Assembly: GCF_900188445.1 (NCBI RefSeq)
Contig: NZ_FZOR01000014.1
Span: forward strand, 1 to 64,000
DNA length: 64,000 nt
Origin: Actinomadura meyerae
GTDB lineage: Bacteria > Actinomycetota > Actinomycetes > Streptosporangiales > Streptosporangiaceae
Reading direction: 5' to 3'
The position numbers and the translations under genes are program-made. Below the pieces are notes generated by a model. It saw only the letters and a program-made list of their open reading frames with translations. It was not told the origin of the DNA and searched no databases. How positions within the stretch are numbered: the first letter of the stretch is position 1; every line of letters begins with the position of its first letter. Of the stretch, positions 8,131-17,042 are shown one piece after another.

Positions 8131-8428
8131 GGGAACGCGTTCCTCACGCCGGGCCCGGTGGCCCGGCACTCGATGGGGTTTCCTCCCAGTGTGCGAATGA
8201 TGCGGTAAAGGCAGTACCCCCGGCGTCCCTCCGCTTGGCGACCTGGCCGGACCCGGCGCGGGGCGTCCGGCGGGTTCGCGGCGGGGGCGGGTATGCCGAA
8301 CCTGAGAGGTCCCGTCTAACGTGCCGGTGGTCAGGGAAGAGACCCGGAGGTGGGGCGGGCCTCGCCGTTCGCTCGCGAAGGGGACCATGGACGATTGTCC
8401 TAGGCAACGAGTGGGGTCGGAGGACGTC

Positions 8429-8890
8429 ATGACCGGCAGCGGGGAGCGCGTCGGCGATCCGCCGGACGCGGAGGCGCCGCCCGCCGCCGTACCGGCCGCC
8501 GCCGCGCCGGCGGCGCGTACGCGGCGGCTGCCCTTCGACGCCGCCGCGCTGAAGGCGGTGCGGTCGCTGGTCGTCGAGGGCGCGAGGGAGGCCGGGCTCG
8601 ACGAGGACCGGGTCCAGGACGCCGAGCTCGTCGCCAGCGAGCTGACCGCCAACTCCGTGGAGCACGGCGGCGGCAGGGGCGAGCTGTGGATCTGGTACGA
8701 CGCCACCCAGCTGGTCATCGAGGTCTGCGACGCGGGGCACATCGCCGACCCGCTGGCGGGCCGGCGTCCGGTGCCGGCCGACTCGATCGGCGGGCGGGGC
8801 CTGCTGCTCGTCCACAAGCTCGCCGACTTCGTCCGCATCCGGACAGAGCCCGGTAGAACAGTCATCCGGGCCTACTTCACCCGCGCATGA
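8429..8890 (+). CDS. RsbW/SpoIIAB-like ATP-binding protein
   Basis: This 153-residue HATPase_c_2 domain protein has N-box ELTANSVEHGGG, G1 box VCDAGH and G2 box GRGLLLVHKLAD. The first 35 residues are alanine/proline-rich. Such proteins are anti-sigma or kinase-like regulators that bind sigma factors or anti-anti-sigma partners. No partner gene is adjacent. ATG 8429 is chosen because GGAGGA (8419-8424) precedes it. The 298-base gap upstream (8131-8428) holds the divergent promoters of this gene and the MshC-like gene, with no other feature I can fix. Confidence 0.8.
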   Translation: MTGSGERVGDPPDAEAPPAAVPAAAAPAARTRRLPFDAAALKAVRSLVVEGAREAGLDEDRVQDAELVASELTANSVEHGGGRGELWIWYDATQLVIEVCDAGHIADPLAGRRPVPADSIGGRGLLLVHKLADFVRIRTEPGRTVIRAYFTRA

Positions 8891-8897
8891 TGTGATC

Positions 8898-9323
8898 ATG
8901 ACGCGACTCCCGGCACAGGGCTACGGACCCGAGCACGCCACGCCGTTCACCTTCGGGGTGCACCACGTCCAGATCGCCATCCCGCCCGGCAGTGAGGACG
9001 CCTGCCGCGCGTTCTACGTGGACGCCCTCGGCATGGAGGAGATCGCGAAACCGCCGGTGCTGGCCGCGCGGGGCGGGCTCTGGGTGCGCGCGGACGCCCT
9101 GGAGATCCACCTCGGCGTCGAGGAGGACTTCCGCCCGGCCCGCAAGGCGCATCCCGGCATCCGCGTCGCCGACCTGGACGCCCTCGCCGAACGGCTGGCG
9201 CGGCACGGCACCGAGGTGGCCTGGGACGACGACTTCCCGGGCCACCGCCGCTTCTACGCCTTCGACAACCTCGGCAACCGGCTGGAGTTCCTGCAGCCGG
9301 ACGGTTCGCCCGCCGAGTGGTGA
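8898..9323 (+). CDS. VOC-family protein (glyoxalase/dioxygenase fold)
   Basis: This 141-residue protein has a vicinal-oxygen-chelate fold. HHVQIAIPPG opens the first module, FYVDALGMEEI follows, and FYAFDNLGNRLEFLQ closes the second, with a Glu and a His at metal-ligand positions. It could be a glyoxalase, a fosfomycin-type thiol transferase or a resistance protein. Sequence alone does not decide. The start may be ATG 8898 or GTG 8892, and the ribosome binding site is weak. It begins 7 bases after the RsbW-like gene, so the two are probably co-transcribed. Confidence 0.8.
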   Translation: MTRLPAQGYGPEHATPFTFGVHHVQIAIPPGSEDACRAFYVDALGMEEIAKPPVLAARGGLWVRADALEIHLGVEEDFRPARKAHPGIRVADLDALAERLARHGTEVAWDDDFPGHRRFYAFDNLGNRLEFLQPDGSPAEW

Positions 9324-9356
9324 CCGCCCGCCCCGCCCGCCGGTCCGCCCCGCCCG

Positions 9357-10265
9357 TCAGGACGCGGAGGGCGCCGCGGGGAAGTTTCCGGCGCGGCCGA
9401 GCAGCGCCTGCACCGGGCTGTCCAGCCGTTCCGCCAGCCAGGCCGCCGTCTCCGTGACCGGGCCCAGCTGGACGCCGGTCCTGACGCCCGTCCGGTCCAG
9501 CGCGTAGACCAGGTCCTCGGTGGCGATGTTGCCGGTCGCGGCGGGCGCGAACGGGCAGCCGCCGAACCCGCCGGTGCTCGCGTCCAGGGCGCTGACTCCG
9601 TGGTCGACCGCGGTGAGCGCGTTCGCGTAGCCGGTGTTGCGCGTGTTGTGGAAGTGGCAGCGCAGCGGCACGCCCGGCGCGATCTCCGCGGCGCCGGTCA
9701 GGAGCTCGCGCACCTGCGCCGGGACGCCGACGCCGATGGTGTCGGCCAGCGCGATCTCGTCGGGCTCGCTCTCGGCGATCCGCCGCACCAGGTCCAGGAC
9801 GCGCGCCGCCGGCACCTCGCCCTCGAACGGGCAGCCGAAGGACGCCGCGATCGTGACGCTGCGGAACAGCCCGGCGGCGCGCGCGTCGGCGGCGATCCGC
9901 GCCCAGTTGGCCAGCCCCTCCTCGACCGAGCAGCCCTGGTTGCGGCGGCTGAACTCGTCGGTGGCCACGACCACCACGTTGACCTCGTCCACGCCCGCGG
10001 CGAGCGCCCGGTCGAGACCGCGCGGGTTGAGGACGAGCCCCGCGTAGCGCACCCCGTCCGGCCGGGGGACGCGCTCCATCACGGCCTCCGCGTCGGCCAT
10101 CTGCGGGACGCGCTTGGGGTTGACGAAGCTGACCGCCTCGATCCGCCGCAGCCCGGCGGCGATGCTCCGCTCGATGAGCCGCACCTTGTCGGCGGTGGGC
10201 AGGATCGCGGCCTCGTTCTGCAGCCCGTCCCGGGGTCCCACCTCGATGACTTCGACGTGCGCCAT
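9357..10265 (-). CDS. Hydroxymethylglutaryl-CoA lyase family protein
   Basis: This 302-residue HMGL-like TIM-barrel lyase has VGPRDGLQNE at the N-terminus, HFHNTRNTGYAN (metal-binding His) and the signature GGCPFAPAATGNIATEDLVY near residue 235, whose Cys is catalytic. The family cleaves HMG-CoA to acetoacetate and acetyl-CoA; homologues act on related 3-hydroxyacyl-CoAs. ATG 10265 follows AAGGGAAGG. It diverges from a GntR gene that heads a CoA-transferase/hydantoinase operon. This placement suggests the CoA-ester made by the transferase is this enzyme's substrate (inference). Confidence 0.88.
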   Translation of the reverse strand: MAHVEVIEVGPRDGLQNEAAILPTADKVRLIERSIAAGLRRIEAVSFVNPKRVPQMADAEAVMERVPRPDGVRYAGLVLNPRGLDRALAAGVDEVNVVVVATDEFSRRNQGCSVEEGLANWARIAADARAAGLFRSVTIAASFGCPFEGEVPAARVLDLVRRIAESEPDEIALADTIGVGVPAQVRELLTGAAEIAPGVPLRCHFHNTRNTGYANALTAVDHGVSALDASTGGFGGCPFAPAATGNIATEDLVYALDRTGVRTGVQLGPVTETAAWLAERLDSPVQALLGRAGNFPAAPSAS

Positions 10266-10276
10266 GGGGCCTTCCC

Positions 10277-10359
10277 TTGTATGCAATCTGTCGACATGCC
10301 GAGAATCGGCCAGGTCTAACCCTTGTGTCAAGCGACCGAAATGCTTATCTTGCATGCAA
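10277..10359. promoter_or_regulatory. Two GntR-type palindromic operators
   Basis: TTGTATGCAA (10277-10286) and the perfect palindrome TTGCATGCAA (10350-10359) lie 73 bases apart, about seven helical turns, between the divergent HMG-CoA lyase and GntR genes. FadR/FCD-type GntR regulators bind short palindromes of this kind. Joint autoregulation and control of both transcription units is inferred. Confidence 0.65.
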
Positions 10360-10380
10360 TCGACCGCTGAGGAGGTTCGG

Positions 10381-11127
10381 ATGGTCCGTGCCGTGGACCG
10401 TGTGTACACACGGCTGCGCGCCGACATCCTGGACGGCGTCCACCCGCCCGGGGCGCGGCTCGGCGAGGCAGAGCTGGCCGAGCAGACCGGCTCCAGCCGG
10501 ACGCCGGTCCGCGAGGCACTGCGCCGGCTGGAGGTCGAGGGCCTGGTCGAGGTGCTGCCGCACCGCGGCGCCCGCGTCCCCGACTGGACGCCGGAGGACC
10601 TGGAGGAGATCTACGACCTGCGGATGCTGCTGGAGGGCGCCGCCGCGCGGCGGGCCGCCACCCGCATCGAGCCGGAGGACGTGGACCGCATGCACGAGCT
10701 GTGCGATCTCATGGAGCGGGCCGCGGCCCCCGGCGACCGCCAGGACCTCGACCGCGTCGCGGAACTGAACGCCGAGTTCCACGGGATCGTCCGCGCGGCG
10801 GCGGCGAGCGCCCGGCTGGTGTCGATGCTCAACGCCGTCGTCCAGCTCCCGCTGGTGATGCGCACCTTCCACGGGTACGCGCCGGACGATCTGGCCCGCA
10901 GCTCCGCGCACCACCGGGAGCTGGCCGCCGCGCTGCGGGCGGGCGACGGGACCTGGGCCGAGTCGGTGATGCGGGCGCACGTTCTCGCAGCGAAGGCGGT
11001 GCTGCTCCGGGCCGCCGCGAAGGCCGAAGCCCAGGCCGCCGAAGCCCAGGCCGAAGCCCAGGCCGCCGGTGACCCAGCCGCCGGCGACCCTCCCGGCAAC
11101 GACGACACCGAAACGAGGATCCGCTAG
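10381..11127 (+). CDS. GntR-family regulator (FadR/FCD type)
   Basis: A 248-residue protein with an N-terminal winged helix (LGEAELAEQTGSSRTPVREA) and a C-terminal FCD domain whose helices carry the usual metal-binding Asp/His pattern (AELNAEFHGIV, HHRELAAAL). FCD regulators sense organic acids or acyl-CoAs. ATG 10381 follows GAGGAGG. The tail after residue 215 is an expanded Ala/Glu/Gln repeat (AEAQAAEAQAEAQAA). The gene heads the operon CoA-transferase, hyuA, hyuB, amidase, with zero bases to the next start. Confidence 0.88.
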   Translation: MVRAVDRVYTRLRADILDGVHPPGARLGEAELAEQTGSSRTPVREALRRLEVEGLVEVLPHRGARVPDWTPEDLEEIYDLRMLLEGAAARRAATRIEPEDVDRMHELCDLMERAAAPGDRQDLDRVAELNAEFHGIVRAAAASARLVSMLNAVVQLPLVMRTFHGYAPDDLARSSAHHRELAAALRAGDGTWAESVMRAHVLAAKAVLLRAAAKAEAQAAEAQAEAQAAGDPAAGDPPGNDDTETRIR

Positions 11128-12360
11128 ATGTCAACGCACGACGGCGCCACCCAGGACACCCCGGCCGCCCGGGGTCCCCTCGCCGACCTGCGCGTGGTGG
11201 AGATGGGGCAGCTGCTCGCGGGGCCCTTCTGCGGCCAGCTGCTCGGCGACTTCGGCGCCGAGGTGATCAAGCTGGAGTCGCCGGGCGTGGGCGACCCGAT
11301 GCGCCAGTGGGGACGGGAGAAGCCGCACGGCAAGTCCCTGTGGTGGCCGGTGGTGGCGCGCAACAAGAAGTCGGTGACGTGCAACCTGCGCACCCCCGAG
11401 GGCCAGGACCTGGCGCGGCGGATCATCGGGCAGGCCGACATCGTCGTGGAGAACTTCCGGCCCGGCACGCTGGAGCGCTGGGGCCTGGACTTCGACCGGC
11501 TCCGCGCGGAGAACCCGGGGCTGATCCTCGTCCGCGTGTCCGGTTTCGGGCAGAGCGGCCCGTACGCGCCGCGCGCCGGGTACGGGTCGATCGGCGAGGC
11601 GATGGGCGGCATCCGGTACGTCACGGGCGACCCGGAGAACCCGCCGTCCCGCGCCGGGATCTCGCTCGGTGACTCGCTCGCCGCCGTGTTCGCCACGATC
11701 GGCGCGCTCGTCGCCGTCCACCACCGGAGCAACACCGGCCGCGGCCAGATCGTCGACTCGGCCATCTACGAGGCGGTGCTGGCGATGATGGAGTCGCTGC
11801 TGCCCGAGTGGGCCGTGGCGGGCTACCAGCGCGAGCGCACCGGCTCGGTGCTGCCGAACGTGTCGCCCAGCAACGTGTACCCGACCGCGTCCGGCGAGAT
11901 GATCCTCATCGCCGCCAACCAGGACACCGTGTTCGGACGGCTCGCGAAGACGATGGGCCGCCCCGAGCTGGCCGAGGACCCGCGCTTCGCCGGGCACGCC
12001 GACCGGGGCCGCAACATGGCCGAGCTGGACGAGCTCATCTCCGCCTGGTCGGCGACGCTCGACACCGAGGCGCTGCTGGAGACACTGCACGAGGGCGGCG
12101 TGCCCGCGGGCCGCATCTACACCGCCAAGGACATGTTCGACGACCCGCACTTCGCGGCCCGCGAGGCCATCGTGCGGCTCGTCCACCCCGACTTCGGGGA
12201 GCTCCCGATGCACAACGCGTTCCCCAAGCTCAGCGAGACGCCGGGATCGGTGCGGCACGCCGGCCCGGCGCTCGGCGAGCACAACCGGGAGGTGTACGGC
12301 GCCCTCCTGGACCTCGGAGAAGACGAGATCGCCGCGCTGGCCGAGCGCGGAACCATCTAG
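11128..12360 (+). CDS. Class III (CaiB/BaiF) CoA-transferase
   Basis: This 410-residue protein is of normal family length. It opens with LRVVEMGQLLAGPFCGQLL, has the nucleotide-facing VVENFRPGTLERWGLD segment, and ISLGDS with the likely catalytic Asp182 that forms the acyl-CoA anhydride intermediate in family III enzymes. Such enzymes move CoA between carboxylic acids, and a mammalian relative (SUGCT) activates glutarate and 3-hydroxy-3-methylglutarate. With an HMG-CoA-lyase homologue next door, a dicarboxylate of that type is a reasonable substrate guess. It belongs to the GntR operon. Confidence 0.9.
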   Translation: MSTHDGATQDTPAARGPLADLRVVEMGQLLAGPFCGQLLGDFGAEVIKLESPGVGDPMRQWGREKPHGKSLWWPVVARNKKSVTCNLRTPEGQDLARRIIGQADIVVENFRPGTLERWGLDFDRLRAENPGLILVRVSGFGQSGPYAPRAGYGSIGEAMGGIRYVTGDPENPPSRAGISLGDSLAAVFATIGALVAVHHRSNTGRGQIVDSAIYEAVLAMMESLLPEWAVAGYQRERTGSVLPNVSPSNVYPTASGEMILIAANQDTVFGRLAKTMGRPELAEDPRFAGHADRGRNMAELDELISAWSATLDTEALLETLHEGGVPAGRIYTAKDMFDDPHFAAREAIVRLVHPDFGELPMHNAFPKLSETPGSVRHAGPALGEHNREVYGALLDLGEDEIAALAERGTI

Positions 12361-12386
12361 AGCAGGTACGGCTTCGGGAGACCGAC

Positions 12387-14447
12387 ATGGGTTATCGCCT
12401 AGGCGTCGATGTAGGCGGCACGTTCACCGACGTGCTGCTGGTGGACGAGGAGACCGGCGTCAGCCACCGCGCCAAGACAGCGTCCACACCGGCGGACCAG
12501 TCCGAGGGCGTCCTCAACGGCATCCGCAAGGTGTGCCGGGACGCGGGGATCGAGCCGTCCGAGGTCGCGCACGTGCTGCACGGCACGACGGTCGCGACCA
12601 ACGCGATCCTGCAGGGCAGGGGAGCGCGGGTCGGCCTGGTCACGACCGAGGGGTTCCGGCAGGTGCTGCAGATCGGCCGGTCGTTCGTGCCGGGCGGGCT
12701 GGCGGGCTGGATCATCTGGCCGAAGCCGGAGCCGCTGGCCCGGCTGGAGCACACCGTGGAGATCCCCGGCCGGATCAGGTCCGACGGCACGATCGTCACC
12801 CCGCTGGACGAGGACCGCGCCCGCGAGGCGCTGCGCCGGCTGGCCGGGGCCGGGATCGAGGCGCTGACCGTCTCGCTGATCAACTCGTACGCGAACGACG
12901 CGCACGAGCGGCGGGTGGCGGAGCTCGCGGCCGAGGAGCTGCCGGGCGTGCCGGTGTCGCTGTCCAGCCACGTCCTGCCGGAGATGCGGGAGTACGAGCG
13001 CACCGTCACGACCGTGGCGAACAGCTACGTGCAGCCGGAGGTCGCCCGGTACGTCGGCAACCTCGACCGGTCGCTGACCGGCAGCGGCATCGCGGCGCCG
13101 CTCGCGGTGCTGCGCAGCGACGGCGGCCTCACCCGCGCCGACAAGGCGGCCGAGGACCCGGTGTCGCTGCTGCTGTCCGGCCCGGCGGGCGGGGTGACCG
13201 GCGCGGTGTGGTTCGCCGAGCAGGCCGGGTTCCGCGACTTCCTCACCTTCGACATGGGCGGGACGTCCACGGACGTGGCGCTGGTCCTCGGCGGGCGCCC
13301 GCGGATCGGCCGGGAGACGAGCGTCGGCGACCTGACCGTCCGGGCGACGAGCGTGGACGTCCGCACGGTCGGCGCGGGCGGCGGCTCGATCGCGCACGTC
13401 CCCGAGCTGACGAAGGCGCTGCGGGTCGGCCCGCAGTCGGCGGGCGCCGACCCGGGCCCGGCCGCCTACGGCGCGGGCGGCGCCGACCCGACGGTCACCG
13501 ACGCCAACGTGGTCCTCGGCTACCTGCCGACGCAGCTCGCCGGCGGGGAGATCTCGCTGGACGTCGAGGCCGCCCGCAAGGCGGTCGGCCGCGTCGCCGA
13601 GGCGATGGGCCTGCCGAGCGTGGAGGCCGCCGCGGCGGGGATCATCGACATCGTCAACGAGAACATGCTGGGCGCGCTGCGGCTGATCAGCGTCCAGCAG
13701 GGCTTCGACCCGCGCGACTTCGCGCTGATGTCGTTCGGCGGCGCGGGCCCGCTGCACGCCAACGCGCTCGGCCGGCTGACCGGCTCGTGGCCGGTGATCG
13801 TGCCGCCGTCGCCGGGCGTGCTGTGCGCCTACGGGGACGCGACGACCTGCGCCCGCGACGAGAGCGCCCGCACGATGGTGCGCCGCTTCTCCACCCTCGA
13901 CGACGCCGAGCTGCGCGCCGCGCTCGCCGAGCTGGCCGACGCCGCCGCCGCGCGGCTGGAGGCCGAGGGCGTCCCGCGCGACAGCCAGACCGCGACGTAC
14001 CAGATCGACCTGCGCTACCACGGGCAGGGCTTCGAGATCCCCGTCGAGGTCGACCGCGCGACCGTGGACGGCGACCTGCTCGCCGAGCTGGGCGCCGCGT
14101 TCGACGCCGAGCACAAGCGGCTGTTCTCCTTCCTGCTCGACAACGAGCGCGAAGTGATCAACCTGCGGGTCACCGTGAGCGGCCCGCGCCCCGAGGTCGC
14201 CTGGCGCACCCTCCCGGAGGGCGACGGCGACCCGTCCGCGGCGCTGGTCCGCGAGACCGAGGTGTGGATGGACGGCGCGCTCGCGCCCGCCCGCATCTTC
14301 GACCGTTCCAAGCTGCGCGCCGGGGACGTGGTGGCCGGTCCGGCCGTCGTGGTCGAGATGGACTCCACCACCCTCGTCCTGTCCGGGCACGCCGCGACCG
14401 TCCACCCGAGCGGCAGCCTGCTGATCCGTCCCACTGAGGAGGGCTGA
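12387..14447 (+). CDS. hyuA: Hydantoinase/oxoprolinase subunit A
   Basis: A 686-residue ATP-dependent hydantoinase/5-oxoprolinase alpha subunit. ASKHA nucleotide-binding motifs DVGGTFTDVLL (residue 7 on) and DMGGTSTDVAL (about residue 290) are intact, and GGAGPLHANALG near residue 450 is typical. The family opens cyclic amides (5-oxoproline, N-methylhydantoin) or carboxylates acetone-like substrates using ATP, together with HyuB. Its 3' end overlaps hyuB by one base (TGATG). An amidase that would act on N-carbamoyl products ends the operon, favouring a hydantoin-like substrate over 5-oxoproline. Confidence 0.9.
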   Translation: MGYRLGVDVGGTFTDVLLVDEETGVSHRAKTASTPADQSEGVLNGIRKVCRDAGIEPSEVAHVLHGTTVATNAILQGRGARVGLVTTEGFRQVLQIGRSFVPGGLAGWIIWPKPEPLARLEHTVEIPGRIRSDGTIVTPLDEDRAREALRRLAGAGIEALTVSLINSYANDAHERRVAELAAEELPGVPVSLSSHVLPEMREYERTVTTVANSYVQPEVARYVGNLDRSLTGSGIAAPLAVLRSDGGLTRADKAAEDPVSLLLSGPAGGVTGAVWFAEQAGFRDFLTFDMGGTSTDVALVLGGRPRIGRETSVGDLTVRATSVDVRTVGAGGGSIAHVPELTKALRVGPQSAGADPGPAAYGAGGADPTVTDANVVLGYLPTQLAGGEISLDVEAARKAVGRVAEAMGLPSVEAAAAGIIDIVNENMLGALRLISVQQGFDPRDFALMSFGGAGPLHANALGRLTGSWPVIVPPSPGVLCAYGDATTCARDESARTMVRRFSTLDDAELRAALAELADAAAARLEAEGVPRDSQTATYQIDLRYHGQGFEIPVEVDRATVDGDLLAELGAAFDAEHKRLFSFLLDNEREVINLRVTVSGPRPEVAWRTLPEGDGDPSAALVRETEVWMDGALAPARIFDRSKLRAGDVVAGPAVVVEMDSTTLVLSGHAATVHPSGSLLIRPTEEG

Positions 14448-16342
14448 TGGCCGAGATCCTGCAGACCACCACCGAGCCGGTCGGCCGGGTGGAGGTCGAC
14501 CCGGTCACCCTGGACATCATCGAGAACGCGCTGCGCAACGCGCGGCACGAGATGGACGAGGTGCTGTACCGCACCGCGCTGTCCCCGGGCATCCGCGAGC
14601 AGCACGACGAGTTCCCGCTGATCGCGGACCCGTCCGGGAAGATGGTCGTCGGCCAGTTCGGCCTGTCGGTGCCCGACTTCCTGGAGAACTTCGACGGGAC
14701 GATCGGCGAGGGCGACATCCTGATGACGTCCGACCCGTACGCCTGCGGCGCGGCGATCAGCCACGCCAACGACTGGCTGCTGGTCGTGCCGATCTACCAC
14801 CGGGGCCGGCTCGTCGGCTGGTCGTCGATGTTCGGCCACATGTCGGACGTGGGCGGCAAGACGCCGTCCTCGATGCCCGCGGACGCCCGCACCATCTACG
14901 AGGAGGGCGTGGTCGTCCCGCCGTTCAAGCTCTACGAGGGCGGTGAGCTGAACGAGGCGGCGCTGCGCATCATCCTCAACCAGGTGCGGATGCCCGACTG
15001 GAACCGCGCCGACCTGAACGGCCTCGTCGCGGCCTGCACGACGGCGGCGCGGCGGGTGACCGAGCTGTGCGACCGGTTCGGCGTCGAGACCTACCTGTCC
15101 GCGCTGGACGCCCTGCTCGACCGCAACTACCAGGCCATGAAGGTGCTGCTCGCGACCCTCTTCGAGGACGGGCAGACGCTGGAGTTCGCCGACTACATCT
15201 GCGACGACGGCTGCGGCTACGGCCCCTACGAGCTGAAGATCTCGCTCACCCGGACCGGGGAGAAGGTCCATCTCGACTTCAGCCACGCGGCGCCGCAGGC
15301 GGTCGGGCCGATCAACTACTTCATCAACGAGAACCTCGTCCGGATGTTCTTCGGCATCTACGTGATCACGGTCGCCGACCCGCAGATCCTGTGGAACGAC
15401 GGCTTCTACCCGCTGATCGACGTGACGATCCCCGAGGACTCGTTCTGGAAGCCGCGCCACCCGGCCGCGCTGAACGCCCGCAACCACGGCATCGGCCGCG
15501 TGTTCGACCTGTTCGGCGGGCTGCTCGGGCAGACGAACCCGGAGATCCTGAACGCGGCCGGGTTCTCGTCCTCGCCGCACTTCATGTACTCGGGGCACTA
15601 CACGTCCGGGCCGCGCGAGGGCGAGTGGTTCCAGCTGTACTCGATCGGGTTCGGCGGCGTGCCGGGGCGCCCGGTCGGGGACGGCCCCGACGGGCACTCG
15701 CTGTGGCCGTCGTTCGTCAACATCCCCTGCGAGTACCTGGAGTCGTACTACCCGCTGCGCATCGAGCGGTGGGAGACGATCGCCGACTCCGGCGGCGCCG
15801 GCCTGCACCGCGGCGGCAACGGCGTCGACGTCGCGTACCACTTCGAGGAGCCCGGCACGATCGCGATCCACGACGACCGCTGGCTCACCTACCCGTGGGG
15901 CGTGAACGGCGGACGTCCGGGGGAGCGGGGCCGCAAGTGGATCGACCGGGCGGACGGCACCCGCGAGGTGCTGCCCAGCAAGGTCCACGACGTGCCGGTG
16001 GCGCCGGGCGACGTGCTGCACTTCGTCACGTGGGGCGGCGGCGGATGGGGCGACCCGCTCGCCCGTCCCGCCGAGCTGGTCGCGGCGGAGGTGCTGCGCG
16101 GTCTCGTGACCGCCGAGGGCGCCCGCGACGGGTACGGCGTCGTCTGCACCGCCGACGGCGTCCTCGACGAGGAGGCCACGGAGCTGCTGCGGGCGAAGAT
16201 GGCCGCCGACCGGACGGAGATCCCCGTGTTCGACATGGGCCCGCCGCTGGAGGAGATCCTCGCCCGCTGCGAGGAGGAGACCGGGCTGCCCGCGCCGCAC
16301 CCGCCGGTCGACGTCCGCTCCGCGGAGGCGCTGCGCCGATGA
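14447..16342 (+). CDS. hyuB: Hydantoinase/oxoprolinase subunit B
   Basis: This 631-residue beta subunit pairs with HyuA. Recognisable family segments are VDPVTLDIIENALRNARHEM at the N-terminus, the metal-rich stretch around DPYACGAAISHANDW (about residue 98), GHMSDVGG, and HRGGNGVDVAYHFEE near residue 455. The C-terminal 120 residues extend beyond the core domain. Coupled translation with hyuA (one-base overlap) and the amidase (ATGA overlap) indicates a stoichiometric complex. The natural substrate is not determined by sequence. Confidence 0.9.
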   Translation: MAEILQTTTEPVGRVEVDPVTLDIIENALRNARHEMDEVLYRTALSPGIREQHDEFPLIADPSGKMVVGQFGLSVPDFLENFDGTIGEGDILMTSDPYACGAAISHANDWLLVVPIYHRGRLVGWSSMFGHMSDVGGKTPSSMPADARTIYEEGVVVPPFKLYEGGELNEAALRIILNQVRMPDWNRADLNGLVAACTTAARRVTELCDRFGVETYLSALDALLDRNYQAMKVLLATLFEDGQTLEFADYICDDGCGYGPYELKISLTRTGEKVHLDFSHAAPQAVGPINYFINENLVRMFFGIYVITVADPQILWNDGFYPLIDVTIPEDSFWKPRHPAALNARNHGIGRVFDLFGGLLGQTNPEILNAAGFSSSPHFMYSGHYTSGPREGEWFQLYSIGFGGVPGRPVGDGPDGHSLWPSFVNIPCEYLESYYPLRIERWETIADSGGAGLHRGGNGVDVAYHFEEPGTIAIHDDRWLTYPWGVNGGRPGERGRKWIDRADGTREVLPSKVHDVPVAPGDVLHFVTWGGGGWGDPLARPAELVAAEVLRGLVTAEGARDGYGVVCTADGVLDEEATELLRAKMAADRTEIPVFDMGPPLEEILARCEEETGLPAPHPPVDVRSAEALRR

Positions 16343-16989
16343 CCGGCCCGGAGAACGGCCCCGCGGCGGGCGCGGACGACCTCGTCGCCGGCTACCGCGC
16401 GTCGGGCTTCGGCGAGAGCCTCGGCTGCGGCGACGCCCCGGCGGTGCTGGTGGTCGACTTCGCCCGCGCCTACCTGGAGGACGGGTCGCCGCTGCGCGCC
16501 CCCGTCGAGGACGCCCTCGCCGCGGCGATCGCCCTGATCGGCGCGGCGAGGGCCGCCGGGGTCCCGGTGCTGTTCACCCGGGTGTCGTACCAGCCGGGCG
16601 GCGCGGACGGCGGGCTGTTCCGCCGGAAGGTGCCCGCGCTGCGCGTGTTCGAGGAGGGGAGCCCCCTCGGCGACTTCGCCGAGGGGGTCGCCCCGCTGCC
16701 CGGGGAGACCGTCGTCACCAAGCAGTACGCGAGCGCGTTCCACGGGACGTCGCTGGCGGCGACGCTGACCTCGTCCGGCATCGATACCCTGTTCATCTGC
16801 GGGCTCTCCACGAGCGGCTGCATCCGGGCCACGGCCACGGACGCGCTCCAGCACGGGTTCCGCCCGCTCGTGGTGGACGAGGCGTGCGGCGACCGCGACC
16901 CGCGCCTGCACGCCGCCAACCTGCTCGACCTCCAGGCCAAGTACGCGGACGTCGTCTCCCTCGACCGCGCCCTGGAACTGATCGGCTGA
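16339..16989 (+). CDS. Isochorismatase-family cysteine hydrolase (N-carbamoylsarcosine amidase-like)
   Basis: This 216-residue isochorismatase-fold hydrolase has the Asp-Lys-Cys triad: Asp in VLVVDFARAY (about residue 38), Lys in VVTKQYASAF (about residue 128) and Cys in LSTSGCIRATATDA (about residue 160). The cis-peptide region LFICGLSTSGC matches N-carbamoylsarcosine amidohydrolase and nicotinamidase relatives. Together with HyuAB it could take N-methylhydantoin through N-carbamoylsarcosine to sarcosine, as in creatinine breakdown. This pathway is an inference. It is the last gene of the GntR operon. Confidence 0.85.
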   Translation: MTGPENGPAAGADDLVAGYRASGFGESLGCGDAPAVLVVDFARAYLEDGSPLRAPVEDALAAAIALIGAARAAGVPVLFTRVSYQPGGADGGLFRRKVPALRVFEEGSPLGDFAEGVAPLPGETVVTKQYASAFHGTSLAATLTSSGIDTLFICGLSTSGCIRATATDALQHGFRPLVVDEACGDRDPRLHAANLLDLQAKYADVVSLDRALELIG

Positions 16990-17042
16990 CGGGCTGACTG
17001 ATCGGCAGACCGGCCGACCGGGTCTTCGATCGACCGGGCCGG

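Noticed and set aside
12399..14405. Long minus-strand open frame opposite hyuA
   Set aside because: His/Arg/Asp-rich antisense frame typical of high-GC DNA, with no domain and no ribosome binding site; hyuA is clearly the gene.
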